From Struthio camelus (lineage: Eukaryota > Chordata > Aves > Struthioniformes > Struthionidae): a stretch of DNA of 64,000 nucleotides. A program made the translations under genes and the position numbers. Positions 1 through 11,100 of this stretch are shown piece by piece (position 1 is the stretch's first letter; each line of letters begins with the position of its first letter). Location of the stretch: assembly GCF_040807025.1 (NCBI RefSeq), contig NC_090968.1, positions 6,995,906-7,059,905 of the forward strand, written 5' to 3'. The notes under the pieces were generated by a model that saw nothing but the letters and a program-made list of their open reading frames with translations, was not told the DNA's origin and did no database searches.

Positions 1-2690
1 CCTAATCAACAGAACGAGAACCAAAACACACTACGGAACTTCTGGGGCTTTTCATTTACCTAATAAGCTAATAATTAGATAGCATCAGAAACAATATTCA
101 TTACAGACAGAACCTTATACATTTCTGAAATACAGTTTCAGAATATTAATGCAGAGCAAATGGGAAAGCACTTAGGGTATCTGAACTGTTAGAACGCTCT
201 CTGCATGCGGCTGTTACACTTATTCAATTACCATTCCACATGTCCTACTTAATAACATTCAAACCACATTAGTGCCAGGGAAAAAAAATATCAACAGTAT
301 GTACCAGCATTTTTTTTGTCTAGTGCTAGGAGCTGCAGATTTCCTGACTCCGCAGAACTGATAGGAAAGGCAGCCCAGAAAATACTGGTTTTTTCCTTCC
401 ACAGCAGCTAGCAAATTACAATAAAGGAACCACAGCAGGCAAATCTACCTCCTCATCAAATTTGCACTTCAATACTTTCAAGACATAATGGAAGCAATGA
501 AAGACACTAGGAAAAGGCAATTTACTTCAGAGTAAATTCAAGCAAATGACCATTAACTTAAGATTTCATGAAGATAATTCAAGAAATCTGCTATAGAGAA
601 ACATATTGGAGGCAAACGAGTATGTTCACACTACAGTTAGATATTCAGAAGTTACAAGACAACAGCATCAGACATTATTACAAAGGAATGGATTTCATAA
701 AAAGATGTCACATTTTGTTAGGATCATCACGTCCCTAAAATCTCACTCTTGAAGTGTAACGTAGGGGAAGTTATGCATTGCCATTTCATCTTAGCTGCAG
801 TAAGGGAAGTGCAAATCTTCTGCCTTTAATGCAGGACTTCACTAACCACTTTCATTCTAGAATATATTTATTTCAAAAGGCATTCCTACATTTTTAAAGT
901 TTCAATGCCAAGACAAAAGTGTTCAGTGGATTCTTTGTCGTCTCTTTAAAGGAAAGAAAAGGCCCTATTTACAGGGCATCCAAAATAAAAACTACACCGT
1001 CAACGAAAGGTAACTTAGCATTGACTTCAATATGGCCATCATTTCTAAAGAGGAATTATGCCGCTCCATCCATTTAAATGTGAGTTGCTGATAGCACTGA
1101 CAAACTCCCCCCCCCCCCAAATTGTTTGACATTTTAAAGTAAAAACAACTATATATATATATATATATACACACACACATTTTTAACTGCAAACAACTGG
1201 CATTTTCAAGCCTTAGAATAGCCTTAGGGTCATATAGCACTCTGAGATGAAATCAGTGACTTCTGGCAAGTGACCAGTATTCTTCAAAGTATTTCTGCTT
1301 AGACAGATTTTTTGTAATCATGCAAGGCTCATTTGTAGCAGCTTTATGCTATGCCTGCATGAACAGAATGTCACGGCTACACCTTGAAGTAATTCTAAAA
1401 AGGTCATCTTGTGAATAAAAGTCTCCCACAACCTTCCTGTTAAAAAAAAGCCTCCACGCTTCTATGTGAACACATCAAATACTACTGTCTAATACTGCTC
1501 ACATATAATAAGGGAACATTCTGTGTATTGCAAGTAAATCTTCTATATTCATATGAAGGCACGAGATCCCTTCAGCCCCAGCTTGAAAAAAAGTCAAAAT
1601 AATTCATTTAGAAAGAGAACCTTGCCTGCATTGCTTTCTTCTTTTCATTTCCTTTTCAACATTGCTAGTAGGGGCATTTGGACACAAAATCTTATTAACT
1701 GAATTTATTATACTAATATGCATCTTGCAATTAACATGCATTTATTTTCCAAATAAAACCAGCCCTTTATGGCTATATGACATCACAGCAACTACATAAC
1801 GACAGAAAAAATGGGCTTCAAACAGAAAATAGGAGGCGGGGGGGGGGGGCATGGAGGGGAAACTAATAGCTAGAAAGATCTAAAGCTTTCCCAGGACTGT
1901 CAAAGTTATATTTTTCCTCAATTAGCTTTTGGCCCAGACAAGAAGAAATCAGCCTGGAAGAACCCTATTCGCTTGCGTAGCAGGGATGACTCTCTGAACT
2001 TAACTTTGATGACTGAAGGCACATTAGACTCCACAGCGTAAACACGTTAATGCTTGACGCGACTCTTCACAGCCTTTAATGACAGTTACACCATAATTAA
2101 GACTTCTCAAGTAGCATTATATGCTTTTGTCAAGAAACACAACACAGATCTTGACTTTGGCCAAACTAGTGCTAACACCTGGATCTGCTCAGGTGAGTTA
2201 AAAGAGGAAGATGACTCACCAGCTACCTTTTGAGATAATGTGGTTTGCCACATTACAAATGAACGTTCACGCTGCCCTAATGCTGTCGACTCGTAACAAA
2301 ACGGTAACTATCCCTCCGATTTTAAAGTAATCCACAAGTGTTTAGGTTAAAAGGTGCAAGCATGACACAGATCTGGCACTCAATATTACAGGAAAAGTCT
2401 CCCAGTTTGGTGTCTTGCAAACAATAGTTAAGTGAATCCATACAACACCGAGTTATCTACTCTCACGCATGACTAGGCTGCGTATTCGTTAAGAAACACG
2501 TATAAACAGTCAGCTTGTATAGTACTTCCATTCACTACCAAATCAAGAAGGTGTTTCAAACGCACTAAGTTTCTTTAGTCAAATTCATTGTTCTGAGCAT
2601 AAATTGTCAAATATTTATATGCCAACGTTAACAAGGAAACCGGAGCCCAGAGCAGGGCTGTCCTGAAAAAAAGCACCAGGTACGTTTCCC
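1..2690. other. AT-rich non-coding block, probably RAB11FIP1 intron 1
   Basis: This is AT-rich sequence with scattered short ORFs and no recognised coding exon on either strand. It lies downstream of RAB11FIP1 exon 1 in the direction of transcription, so intron 1 is the simplest reading. I looked for the second C2-domain exon of RAB11FIP1 (expected to begin near W-Y-K-L-K) and did not find it. Base composition changes abruptly to GC-rich near 2690. Confidence 0.45.
1149..1179. repeat. (TA)n(CA)n microsatellite
   Basis: A run of about nine TA dinucleotides is followed directly by about five CA dinucleotides. A poly-C run of about ten lies 50 bp upstream, near 1088-1099. Confidence 0.9.
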
Positions 2691-2839
2691 CGGGCTATTA
2701 GAGCCCCCCCAAAGACCAAAGCAGAAGCGCGCCCTGGCCAAGCAGCCGCGGGGGCCAGGGCCCCCCGGCCTCGTCCAGGGCAGCAGGCACCCCCCGAGCG
2801 ACGGGGCCCCTGACCGGACACACCAGGAGGGACCCTGCC

Positions 2840-4835
2840 CCTCGGCACCCCTCCATGGGGCACAAGGGGCCCCCATCTCCACCCCAGGGTCTCCCACGGG
2901 GCACAGAGGTCCCTATGGGACACAGGGCACCCCCATCACTGTCCTCGGCCCCCCGAGACGTAGAGGTCCACGTGGGACACAGGAGGTCCCCGTCAGCGAC
3001 CTACAGGGCCCCATCACCCCTGGTGACCCCCCCCCTCCATGGGGCACAGGGGGCCTCCCCAGCACCCAGCCAGCCCCTGCTGCTCCACCACTCTGCCCAC
3101 CCACACAGGCCTCCCCAGCCCCCCAACTCCCTACGTAAGCCCCTGCCCAGACCCACGTGGGCCCCCCCAACTCCCGACAAGGACTCTTTGAGCTCCACAG
3201 ATACCCATACAGATCCCCTAACTCCCCACACAGACCTCCCCAGCCCCACAGAGCCCCCAACTCACGACATGCACCCCCCCAGCCCCACACTGAGCCCTTA
3301 CCTCCTCACAGAGACCCCCCCAGGCCCGTCCCCAGCCCCACAGAGGCCCCTTGGCTCCCCATATGAACCCCCCTCAGGCCCCCTCGCCCCACACAGACCC
3401 CCCCAGCTCCCTGCCCAGGCCCCCCCACCCCACACAGAGCCCCCAGATTCCCACATAGAGCCCCCTCGCTGCACATAGAGGCCCCAGTTCCCTACCTAGG
3501 CCCCCTCGCCCCACGCAGACCACCCCCCCCAGCTCCCCACCCAGGCCTCCTTGCCCCACATGGACTCCCCCCTGCTCCACACACAGATCCCCTCCCCAGC
3601 TCCTCACAGAGACACCCTCGCCCCACACAGACCCCCCCAGCTCCCCACCCAGGCCCCCGGTCCCCATACACAGCCCCTGCCCAGACCCCCCCCCCAGATT
3701 CCCACCCAGCTCCCCGCTCCCCACACAGAGCCCCCAGCTCCCCACTGAGAGCCCCTGCTCAGTCCCCTCACCCCACACAAACCCCCCCAGCTCCCCATCC
3801 AGACCCCCTCGCCCCACACAGACCCCCCCAGCTCCCTGTCCTGGCCCCCACTCCCCACACAGACCCCCCCAGGCCCCTGATCCCCAAACAGAACCCCCCC
3901 AGCCCCCTCACCCCACACAAACCCCCCCAGCTCCCTATCCAGACCCCCTCGCCCCACACAGACCCCCCCAGCTCCCCGCCCAGACCCCCTCGCCCCACAC
4001 AGACCCCCCAGCTCCCCACCCAGGCCCCTGTTCCCCACACAGACCCCCCCCCAGGCCCCCTCGCCCCACACAGACCCCCCCCCGCTCCCCGCCCAGGCCC
4101 CCGCTCCCCACACAGAGCCCCCCCCCCAGACCCCCTCGCCCCACACAGAGCCCCCCCCAGGTCCCCTCGCCCCACACAGACCCCCCCGCTCCCCGCCCAG
4201 GGCCCCGCTCCCTACACAGAGCCCCCCCCAGGTCCCCTCGCCCCACACAAACCCCCCCGCTCCCCGCCCAGGGCCCCGCTCCCCACACAGAGCCCCCCCC
4301 AGGTCCCCTCACCCCACACAAACCCCCCCCGCTCCCCGCCCAGGGCCCCGCTCCCCACACAGAGCCCCCCCCAGGCCCCCGCTCCCCACACAGAGCCCCC
4401 CCCAGGCCCCCTCGCCCCACACAGACCCCCCCAGTTCCCCCCCCAGGCCCCCTCGCCCCACACAGAGCCCCCCCCCAGACCCCCTCGCCCCACACAGAGC
4501 CCCCCGCTCCCCGCCCAGGGCCCTGCTCCCCACACAGAGCCCCCTCCAGGCCCCCTCACCCCACACAAACCACCCCAGCTCCCCGCCCAGGGCCCCGCTC
4601 CCCACACAGAGCCCCCCCCCCCAGGCCCCCTCGCCCCACACAGACCCCCCCACAGTTCCCCCCCCAGGCCCCCTCACCCCACACAAACCCCCCCCGCTCC
4701 CCCCCCAGGCCCCCTCGCCCCACACAACCCCTCCCCCGCTCCCCCCCCAGGCCCCCTCGCCCCACACAGACCCCCCCGCTCCCCATCCAGACCCCCCTCG
4801 CCCCGCCCAGACCCCCCCCCGCTGCCCGCCCCGGC
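2840..4835. repeat. C-rich minisatellite in RAB11FIP1 intron 1
   Basis: A tandem array with a unit of roughly 35-40 bp, built from CCCCACACAGA, CCCCCCCAGCTCCCC and CACCCAGGCCCCC blocks. The units are degenerate at 2840-3300, then become regular and finally nearly identical towards 4830. The plus strand is almost free of G-runs, so the RAB11FIP1 sense (minus) strand is strongly G-rich. The array stops within about 40 bp of the exon 1 splice donor. Long ORFs across it on both strands are repeat artefacts. Confidence 0.9.
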
Positions 4836-4846
4836 CCTCGACGCAC

Positions 4847-5202
4847 CCGGAGTGGCGGCGGGCGCCGTCGGCGCGCAGGGCGGCCAGGTCGACCTCGGCG
4901 CGGCCCAGGAACTTGTCGAGGCCGACGAGGGCGCGGTGGAGCACGGTGAGGCGCAGGGCGGCGGGGCGCGGCGGCGGCGGCAGCTCGAAGGCGGCCTCCT
5001 CGCGCCACTCGGGCCGGCCCTGGCAGCGCTCCGCCACCGACGTGGAGAACTGCTCGCGGCCCAGCGCCATCACCGCGTAGGCGTCGCTGCTGCCGCCGCC
5101 GCCGCCGCCGCCGCCCGCCTTGGCGCGCAGCCCCCGCGCCCGCAGCACCGTCACCTGCACGTGCGTGGGCGCCCAGCGCGCCGCCGAGCCCGCCGCCTCC
5201 AT
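4847..5202 (-). CDS. RAB11FIP1: RAB11FIP1 first coding exon (partial gene), Rab11-FIP C2 domain
   Basis: Rab11 family-interacting protein 1 (RCP) is a class I Rab11 effector that works on recycling endosomes; its N-terminal C2 domain binds phospholipid. This exon encodes 118 residues plus two bases. ATG is at 5202-5200, and the exon ends TCC-GG before a GTGCGT donor at 4846. The landmarks W-x-PTHVQVTVL-x-ARGLRAK, SDAYAV, WREEA-x-FELP and LTVLHRAL-x-GLDKFLGRAEVDL match the start of vertebrate RAB11FIP1. Odd feature: about eight glycines between RAK and SSDAYAV, coded by a (GCC)n run, where human has a short loop. The Rab11-binding coiled coil would be in later exons outside the window. FIP2 or FIP5 are alternatives, but the wording and the GOT1L1/ADRB3 neighbours favour FIP1. 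Confidence 0.88.
5089..5117 (-). repeat. Coding (GCC)n run giving polyglycine in the RAB11FIP1 C2 domain
   Basis: About nine trinucleotide repeats on the plus strand are read on the minus strand as glycine codons, lengthening a surface loop of the C2 domain. Runs of this kind are often length-polymorphic. Confidence 0.8.
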
Positions 5203-5213
5203 GGCGCAGCGGC

Positions 5214-5245
5214 AGCGGAGCGGAGCGGAGCGGAGCGGAGCGGGA
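5214..5245. repeat. (GGAGC)n pentanucleotide repeat in the RAB11FIP1 5' leader
   Basis: About six copies of GGAGC/CGGAG lie 12 bases upstream of the RAB11FIP1 start codon, so they would sit in the 5' untranslated leader. Confidence 0.85.
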
Positions 5246-5311
5246 GCGGGACCGTCCAGCCCGGCCCGGCGGGGAGCGGCGCGGAGCGGTACCGCCCCCG
5301 CCGCGCGCCGC

Positions 5312-5395
5312 TCTCGCGAGAACTGGGCGGGGCCGGGAGAGGGGGCGGGGCCGGAGAGGGGGCGGGGCCGGCGAGGGGGCGGGGCCTGAGCGGCC
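5312..5395. promoter_or_regulatory. RAB11FIP1 CpG promoter: TCTCGCGAGA palindrome plus tandem GC boxes
   Basis: The palindrome TCTCGCGAGA at 5312-5321 is the motif recognised by BANP (also discussed for ZBTB33) at CpG-island promoters. It is followed by four tandem GGGCGGGGCC units spaced about 17-18 bp apart, classical Sp/KLF sites. They lie 110-190 bp upstream of the start codon, where the core promoter of this minus-strand gene is expected. Their function is inferred. Confidence 0.65.
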
Positions 5396-6530
5396 TCTGG
5401 GGGGGTGCGGGGAGGGGCTGCGGGGGGTGTGCAGGTGTGGGGGGTGTGTGCGGGGGGTGTGCAGGGGTGTGCGGGGGGTGTGCAGGGGGTGTACTGGGGG
5501 TGTACTGGGGGTCTGCGGGGGGTGTGCGGGGGGTGTGCGGGGGTGTGCAGGGGGTGTACTGGGGGTGTGCAGTAGGTGTGGGGGGTGTGCGGGGGGTGTG
5601 CGGGGGTGTGGGGGTGTACTGGAGTGTGCGGGGGTGTGCGGGGGGCATACAGGGGGTGTACTGGGTGTCTGCAGGGGTTGGGGGGGTGTACTGGGGTGGG
5701 GGGTTTGCGGGGGGCGTACAGGGGATGTGCAGTAGGTGTGGGGGGGATGTACAGGTGTGGGGGGATGTGTAGGGGGTGTACAGTGGGGTCTGCAAGAGTG
5801 TGGGGGTGTACTGTGGTGTGCGGGGGTGTACAGGGGGTGTACAGTGGGGTCTGCAAGAGTGTGGGGGTGTACTGGGGTGTGCGGGGGTGTACAGGGGGTG
5901 TACTGGGGGTCTGCAGGGGTGTGGGGGTGTACTGGGGTGTGCGGGGGTGTACAGGGGGTGTACTGGGGGTCTGCAGGGGGTGTGGGGGTGTACTGGGGTG
6001 TGCGGGGGGTGTACAGCAGGGTGTGCAGGGGGCATACAGGGGGTGTACTGGGGGTCTGCAGGGTGTGCGGGGGGTGTGCAGTAGGTGTGCAGGGGATGTA
6101 CAAGTGTGCAGGGGTGTACTGGGGGTGTGGGGGTGTACAGGTGGGGGTGTGCGGGGGTGTGCTGGGGTGTGCAGGGGGTGTACTGGGGGTGTGCAGTAGG
6201 TGTGCAGGGGATGTACGGGTGTGCGGGGGTGTACTGAGGGTGTGGGGGTGTACAGGTGGGGGTGTGTGGGGGTGTGCAGGGGGTGTACTGGGGGTGTGCA
6301 GTAGGTGTGCAGGGGATGTACAAGTGTGCAGGGGTGTACTGAGGGTGTGGGGGTGTACAGGTGGGGGTGTGCGGGGGTGTGCTGGGGTGTGCAGGGGGTG
6401 TACTGGGGGTGTGGGGGTGTACAGGTGGGGGTGTGCGGGGGTGTGCTGGGGTGTGCAGGGGGTGTACTGGGGGTGTGCAGTAGGTGTGCAGGGGATGTAC
6501 GGGTGTGCGGGGGGGGGTGCCGCGGGTTTG
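5396..6530. repeat. G-rich minisatellite upstream of RAB11FIP1
   Basis: The basic words are GGGTGTGCAGG, GGGTGTACTGG and GTGTGGGGG. A higher-order period of about 60 bp is visible at 5760-5970, where TCTGCAAGAGTG and GTCTGCAGGGG recur. A longer one of about 104-180 bp is visible after 6070, where GTGCAGTAGGTGTGCAGGGG recurs near 6078, 6193, 6297 and 6475. The plus strand is G-rich, the opposite skew to the array on the other side of exon 1. Confidence 0.92.
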
Positions 6531-8177
6531 CAGGGGTGCACAGCGGGGTGTGGCGGTGTCAGCCGCTTTGGGAGCAGCCTGCATCAGCTGCTTCCCGGGG
6601 GTTACACAGCCGAAGGCACCCCCGCGGCACCCCGTGCCCCGTCGTCGCGAGCGCAGAAGTCGGAGCGGGCCGGCGCCGGGCAGCTCGGCCCCCGTTTGGG
6701 AACCCACCCGTCCCCCTGCGAGCTGCTAGGGACAACGCGCCGCCCGGGAGCGCCACGTGTTTTGGCGCCCTAAACGGGACGTGAAGCATTGGGCCACACG
6801 TGAACGGAGACACCCGTTAGCGCCGCTCTCTATGAACATGGCTCCGAAGCCGCAGCGACGCGTCCTCGCGCCGGCCGGGAGCCTGGACCGAGGACGCGCG
6901 GGTGCCCCTTGAGCCAGCAGCCGAGGAGGCAAGCTCCGGGGCCGCTCTCTGTCTCTGAGGAGCGCGCTCCTCTCTCCCCTCCTCTCTTCTCCTTCCTGGG
7001 CAGTCAGGCTAACGGCACCGTCTCGGTGACCCCGGGTCGGTGTTGGCTCCCCTCGCCTGCGCTGACGCTTCTGCGGAAACAAACTCCCGGGAGAATCCCA
7101 TGTCCAGCACCTGAGGATCCATTTAATGAAAGCCGTACGATTCAGTTAATGAAACAGCAGCTATCGCCAGCCCCCCAAGCCCTCGCGGGAGCCAAATGCT
7201 TTTCACCCCCTCCGCTGCGCTCCTGCAGGCCTACTTCCTTGCTTAATTTGGAATAACCACGTGTTTGAAGGCCCAAAGCAAAGCGTGCAGCTGCGCCTCG
7301 CCTGCTGCCGGCCCCGGGAGCTGCCGCCCGCTCGCACCTCGCTCCAAGGCAGGGAGCCGCGGCACGAGGCACAACCGGTCCGGCAGCGCAGGCGGCGGCG
7401 CCCTCGTGCCTCCTGCCAGCATGCCGTGGCGAGGGGCGCGCTGAGCCCAGCAGGCGCGACGGCTCGGGCTGCTTTCGCGGCCTCTCCTGCAGCCCCTCTG
7501 CGCAGCCCCCGCGCGCTGCCTCGCGGCCGCGCTCCCGCAGAGCTTTCCCCCGCTTTGCCCGGCCTCCTTCCTCTTTTTTTCTCCCCCCTTTCTCTTCCCC
7601 ATCTCCGCCGGGCAGGAAGGGCTTGCTCCAGCCGGCCCGCAGCCCAGCGCGGCGCCCCTTTGTCGGGGGATTAGCCGGGCCCGTTCCAGAGAGGAGCAGG
7701 GCCCCGTCAGCAGAAAATCCTTGTGTTTCCAGTCGTCCCGCTGCTCTGCTCTGCCGGCGTCTGGCCAGCGGCCCGGGCGCGCCGGGGAGGAGAGGCCGCG
7801 GCGGGGTGGCCCGGCTGTGCCGCCCGGAGACCCCAGGTTCCTCGGGTCCCTCGGCGGGTCCGTCACGGGCCGCGCGAGCGTTAACGACTCCCTGGCAATG
7901 CGTCAGCGGGGAACGTCGCTCTGACCCTGCGGGTTTGACTGGGCTGGCAACCGCGTGCTTATTTCTCTTGCGCGTTGCTGAATGAACGCTGAACGCTTCC
8001 CCCAGGCTGGACTTTGGGCAAGGAAAGGGTTTCCTTCTGCTGAAGTTTGCGTCCCAGCAGAGGAGGTGCTGGGGCAGGCGGCAGGGCGCCCGGAGCGCTG
8101 GCTGAAGCGACCCGTGCGTGCGCGGAGGCTGCGAGGAGCGGGAGGGCGTAGGGGAGCCGGGACCCCGTGCCCAGGCC
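6531..8177. other. GC-rich intergenic region between RAB11FIP1 and the PRLHR-type receptor
   Basis: GC- and CpG-rich DNA with no recognisable exon. Open frames here look like composition artefacts. The 3' UTR of the minus-strand receptor gene should begin at 8177. An ATTAAA-type signal on the minus strand at 7127-7122 is a weak candidate for its poly(A) site. Confidence 0.5.
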
Positions 8178-11100
8178 TCAGAGCATGACGCTCACGGCGA
8201 CGCAGTTATTGGTGGGGATGATCCTCTGCTTGAAGGTGAACATCTTCTTCAGCTCGCAGCGGAAGCGGTCGTGCAGCCAGGCGTAGAGGAAGGGGTTGCA
8301 GCAGGAGGAGCTCATGGCGAACCAGTGGCACAGCAGCTGGATGAGCAGGAAGTAGTGCTTGTTGATGAGGTTGATGTCTATGTCCCGGATGATGTTGAAG
8401 ACATGGATGGGGAGCCAGCAGATCCCGAAGGCCGCCACCACCAGTACGATGAGGCGGAAGATCTTCCTCTTCCTGACCCGGTCAAACTCGGCCTGGCTCT
8501 GCGTGGGGTGCCCGGGCACCACGCGGTTCTTCAGCTTCACTGTGATGCAGATGTAGGAGAGGGAGACTGCTGAGAGGGGCAGGATGTAGGTGATGATGAG
8601 GGTGCTGTAGGCGTAGGCCAGGCGCTGCTGCTCCTTCTCCATCCAGAACTCCTCGCAGATGGCGAAGCCTTCCCTCCGAAACTCCACGTGGTAGGTGTGG
8701 GCGATCGCCGGTGCCACCAGGGCACAGGAGAGCAGCCAGATGCCCCCGACCACGTAGACGCAGCTGGTGACCGAGATGCGCTTCCTCAGGGGGTGCACGG
8801 TGGCGTAGTACCTGCGGGAGAGACGCACGGTGAGTGGTGCCCGGTGCAGCCCGCCCCGTCGCGCAGGGTGGCCCAGGTAAGGCTGGGCTGCTAGCTGCGC
8901 GCCCCGGCTCATTCGCCGATGGGGTTGGACAGCCGCTTTCTCCAGGGGTGGATACCCACAGCGGCGCTCGGATGGCTTCCCCTCCGGGCTGCGAGCACCC
9001 ATGGCCCGAGAGCGGATCGCGGCGGGTTTTGCAGGCTGCTGCTCACCGTCCCCAGGAGCCCTGCTGTCTCGCCAGTCCGGGAACCACACGGGAACCGGGA
9101 ACCACACGGAACCGCAGCCACCACAAAGCCCAGCACAAAAGCCACAGCCAAGCCTCTTCCCCAGGCATCAGGACCCGTTCCTTTCTGCTTCTGTCAGTCA
9201 AACACCTAACGGCCCTTTGCTTTTGTTTCAGCACCGTGACATTTTTCTCTGACATTTAATTACGGCAGAAAGGCCCAGCACAAAAGGAAACGAGGCTCCG
9301 AGGCTCCGAGGCTCCGTGGCAGCAGCCCCGGCCGCCCCTCGGGAAAAGAGTTTCCTGGGGACAGAGGAGCAACAAGGCGTCTCTCTGCCCTGCCACAAGG
9401 CCCTGTGTTAGGCGGCAGGTTGCTTTTGTTTTGGGAAATGAGCCCCTATCAGGTGCGTCTGGCTCCGTTCAGTTCCTCGAGCATCCCTCTGATAAAGTTT
9501 CTCTGAATCTGACTTGAGGACTCCAGGCAACACTTTAAGTGAATAAAAAAAAAGCTGCCAATTAATCTTTTATTTCCTCCATCTCTGTGCATCTTGCACT
9601 CTTCTCCTTGCAGTCTTTTATGATCAAAGGTTTACAATAACTGAGCTCCCAGCTAGTTATTTTTAGTGATGATAATTTGGTTTTACACAGCGCCCATCAC
9701 GTACGAAACGTTCTGCCCTCGGTAGCAGCCCAGGCTCAGCGAGCCCGCTCCTCCGTGGCTGCTTTCAGCCCCGAGCCCTGGAGGTGTTAAGATCAAGCGT
9801 CTCAGCTTGGGAGGCAATATTCAATACTGTAATGTGCAAACGCATTACCAGTGACTTATGCTCACATTCAGAAAAGACCCGCGAGCCCAGACAGCCCTTT
9901 GGCATGTGCTTGGCTTGCAGGATCCCTCTTAAGCTCAATGGAAATGAGCAGAGCATCAGCAAGCGCGGGAAGGTCAGCACTAGGCTGAGTGCTACCCTGC
10001 ATCGGGGGCTGAAACCATCCGATTTGGAGAAATCACAAATCACAATGGCGTTTTCTGAATCTGGTGAGGACACTATAATTTTGCGGCTGCCTGTTTAGCG
10101 GGAGAAACCTGAGTAAGTTATTGTATTCGCAAAAACTGGCTTTGCTGAAGAGTGAAAGAACAACCCAATCACTCCCCAAAGACTTTTCAAGCTGCCGCCA
10201 AGGGAAGCGTGAGCGGTGGCTGCCCGCGCGAGTCCCGGGCCGGCGGTGCGTGATCTGCCCCTTCCCTCCGGCGCGCGGTGGCTTCGGCGGCGTGCTGCAC
10301 CGGCCGGAGAGCGAGCACGTACACCCTGTGGGAACGATTTTGGTTAAATTCCTTGTGATCAGGCCTCCAAACTCATCTTCTCCTAAGGAACTGTCAAAGC
10401 TTTCTCAGCTATTCAGCCTAAATCTTCCCTTTTTTGCTTTCTTCACTTCAGTAGGTTCTTTCTTGTTCTTCTGCCAGAGTTGGAGGCAAATTTCACATTA
10501 AAGGCATTCCTTATATCACTGTTTTAGACTGCCTTTGTGTCTCCGTTCCCTGAGAGATTTGCAGCTTCTTTTATGAAATGATGTATCTATGGAAACACAG
10601 TTTTTATAAAACAGCCCCCCTGTCAGATCCTGTCTGTGTCCATTTAGGAAGGCACAAGTACTCTTCATCCGGGTGCCAGAACACAATGTAATTTTCGTGC
10701 AAATTTATATCACAAAGTATGAAGAACTGGGGGCCTGGGAGACAAAATACCCTCGCTTTGGAGGGACGGCAGGCTGTTTGCACAGCCAAGTTGAGAGAAG
10801 GCTAGTGGCAAGGCTGCCCCAAAGCAGGGAGCTGGGTGTTTCCATGCCGCGCTGGCAGCTTTTCCCTCCGCGGTGCATGGAGCAATGCAAAGTTATTTTG
10901 CCCTCCAACACTTGTGCGCAGGTTGGGAGGCCCAGGATTGCACACCAGCCTTGGTGCAACACGGAATTGTGGAGAAAACGCTTCTGATGTTGCCAGAACA
11001 GCCCAACTTCCCAACAAAGGTTTATTTTTGGTTTGAGAGAACTTTTCATTTCGAGTTATTTCTGTTTTGCATTGTGCATTGCGCTATAATGCAAACCAGC

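Noticed and set aside
1-2690. Possible further RAB11FIP1 exons at the left edge
   Set aside because: No frame shows the expected second-exon C2 residues or the C-terminal Rab11-binding region. The sequence reads as intron.
4309-6541. Very long minus-strand open frames (over 500 residues) across the RAB11FIP1 region
   Set aside because: Only the piece at 5202-4847 in one frame is protein-like. The rest is translated minisatellite (repeated H-T-P / G-W-G words).
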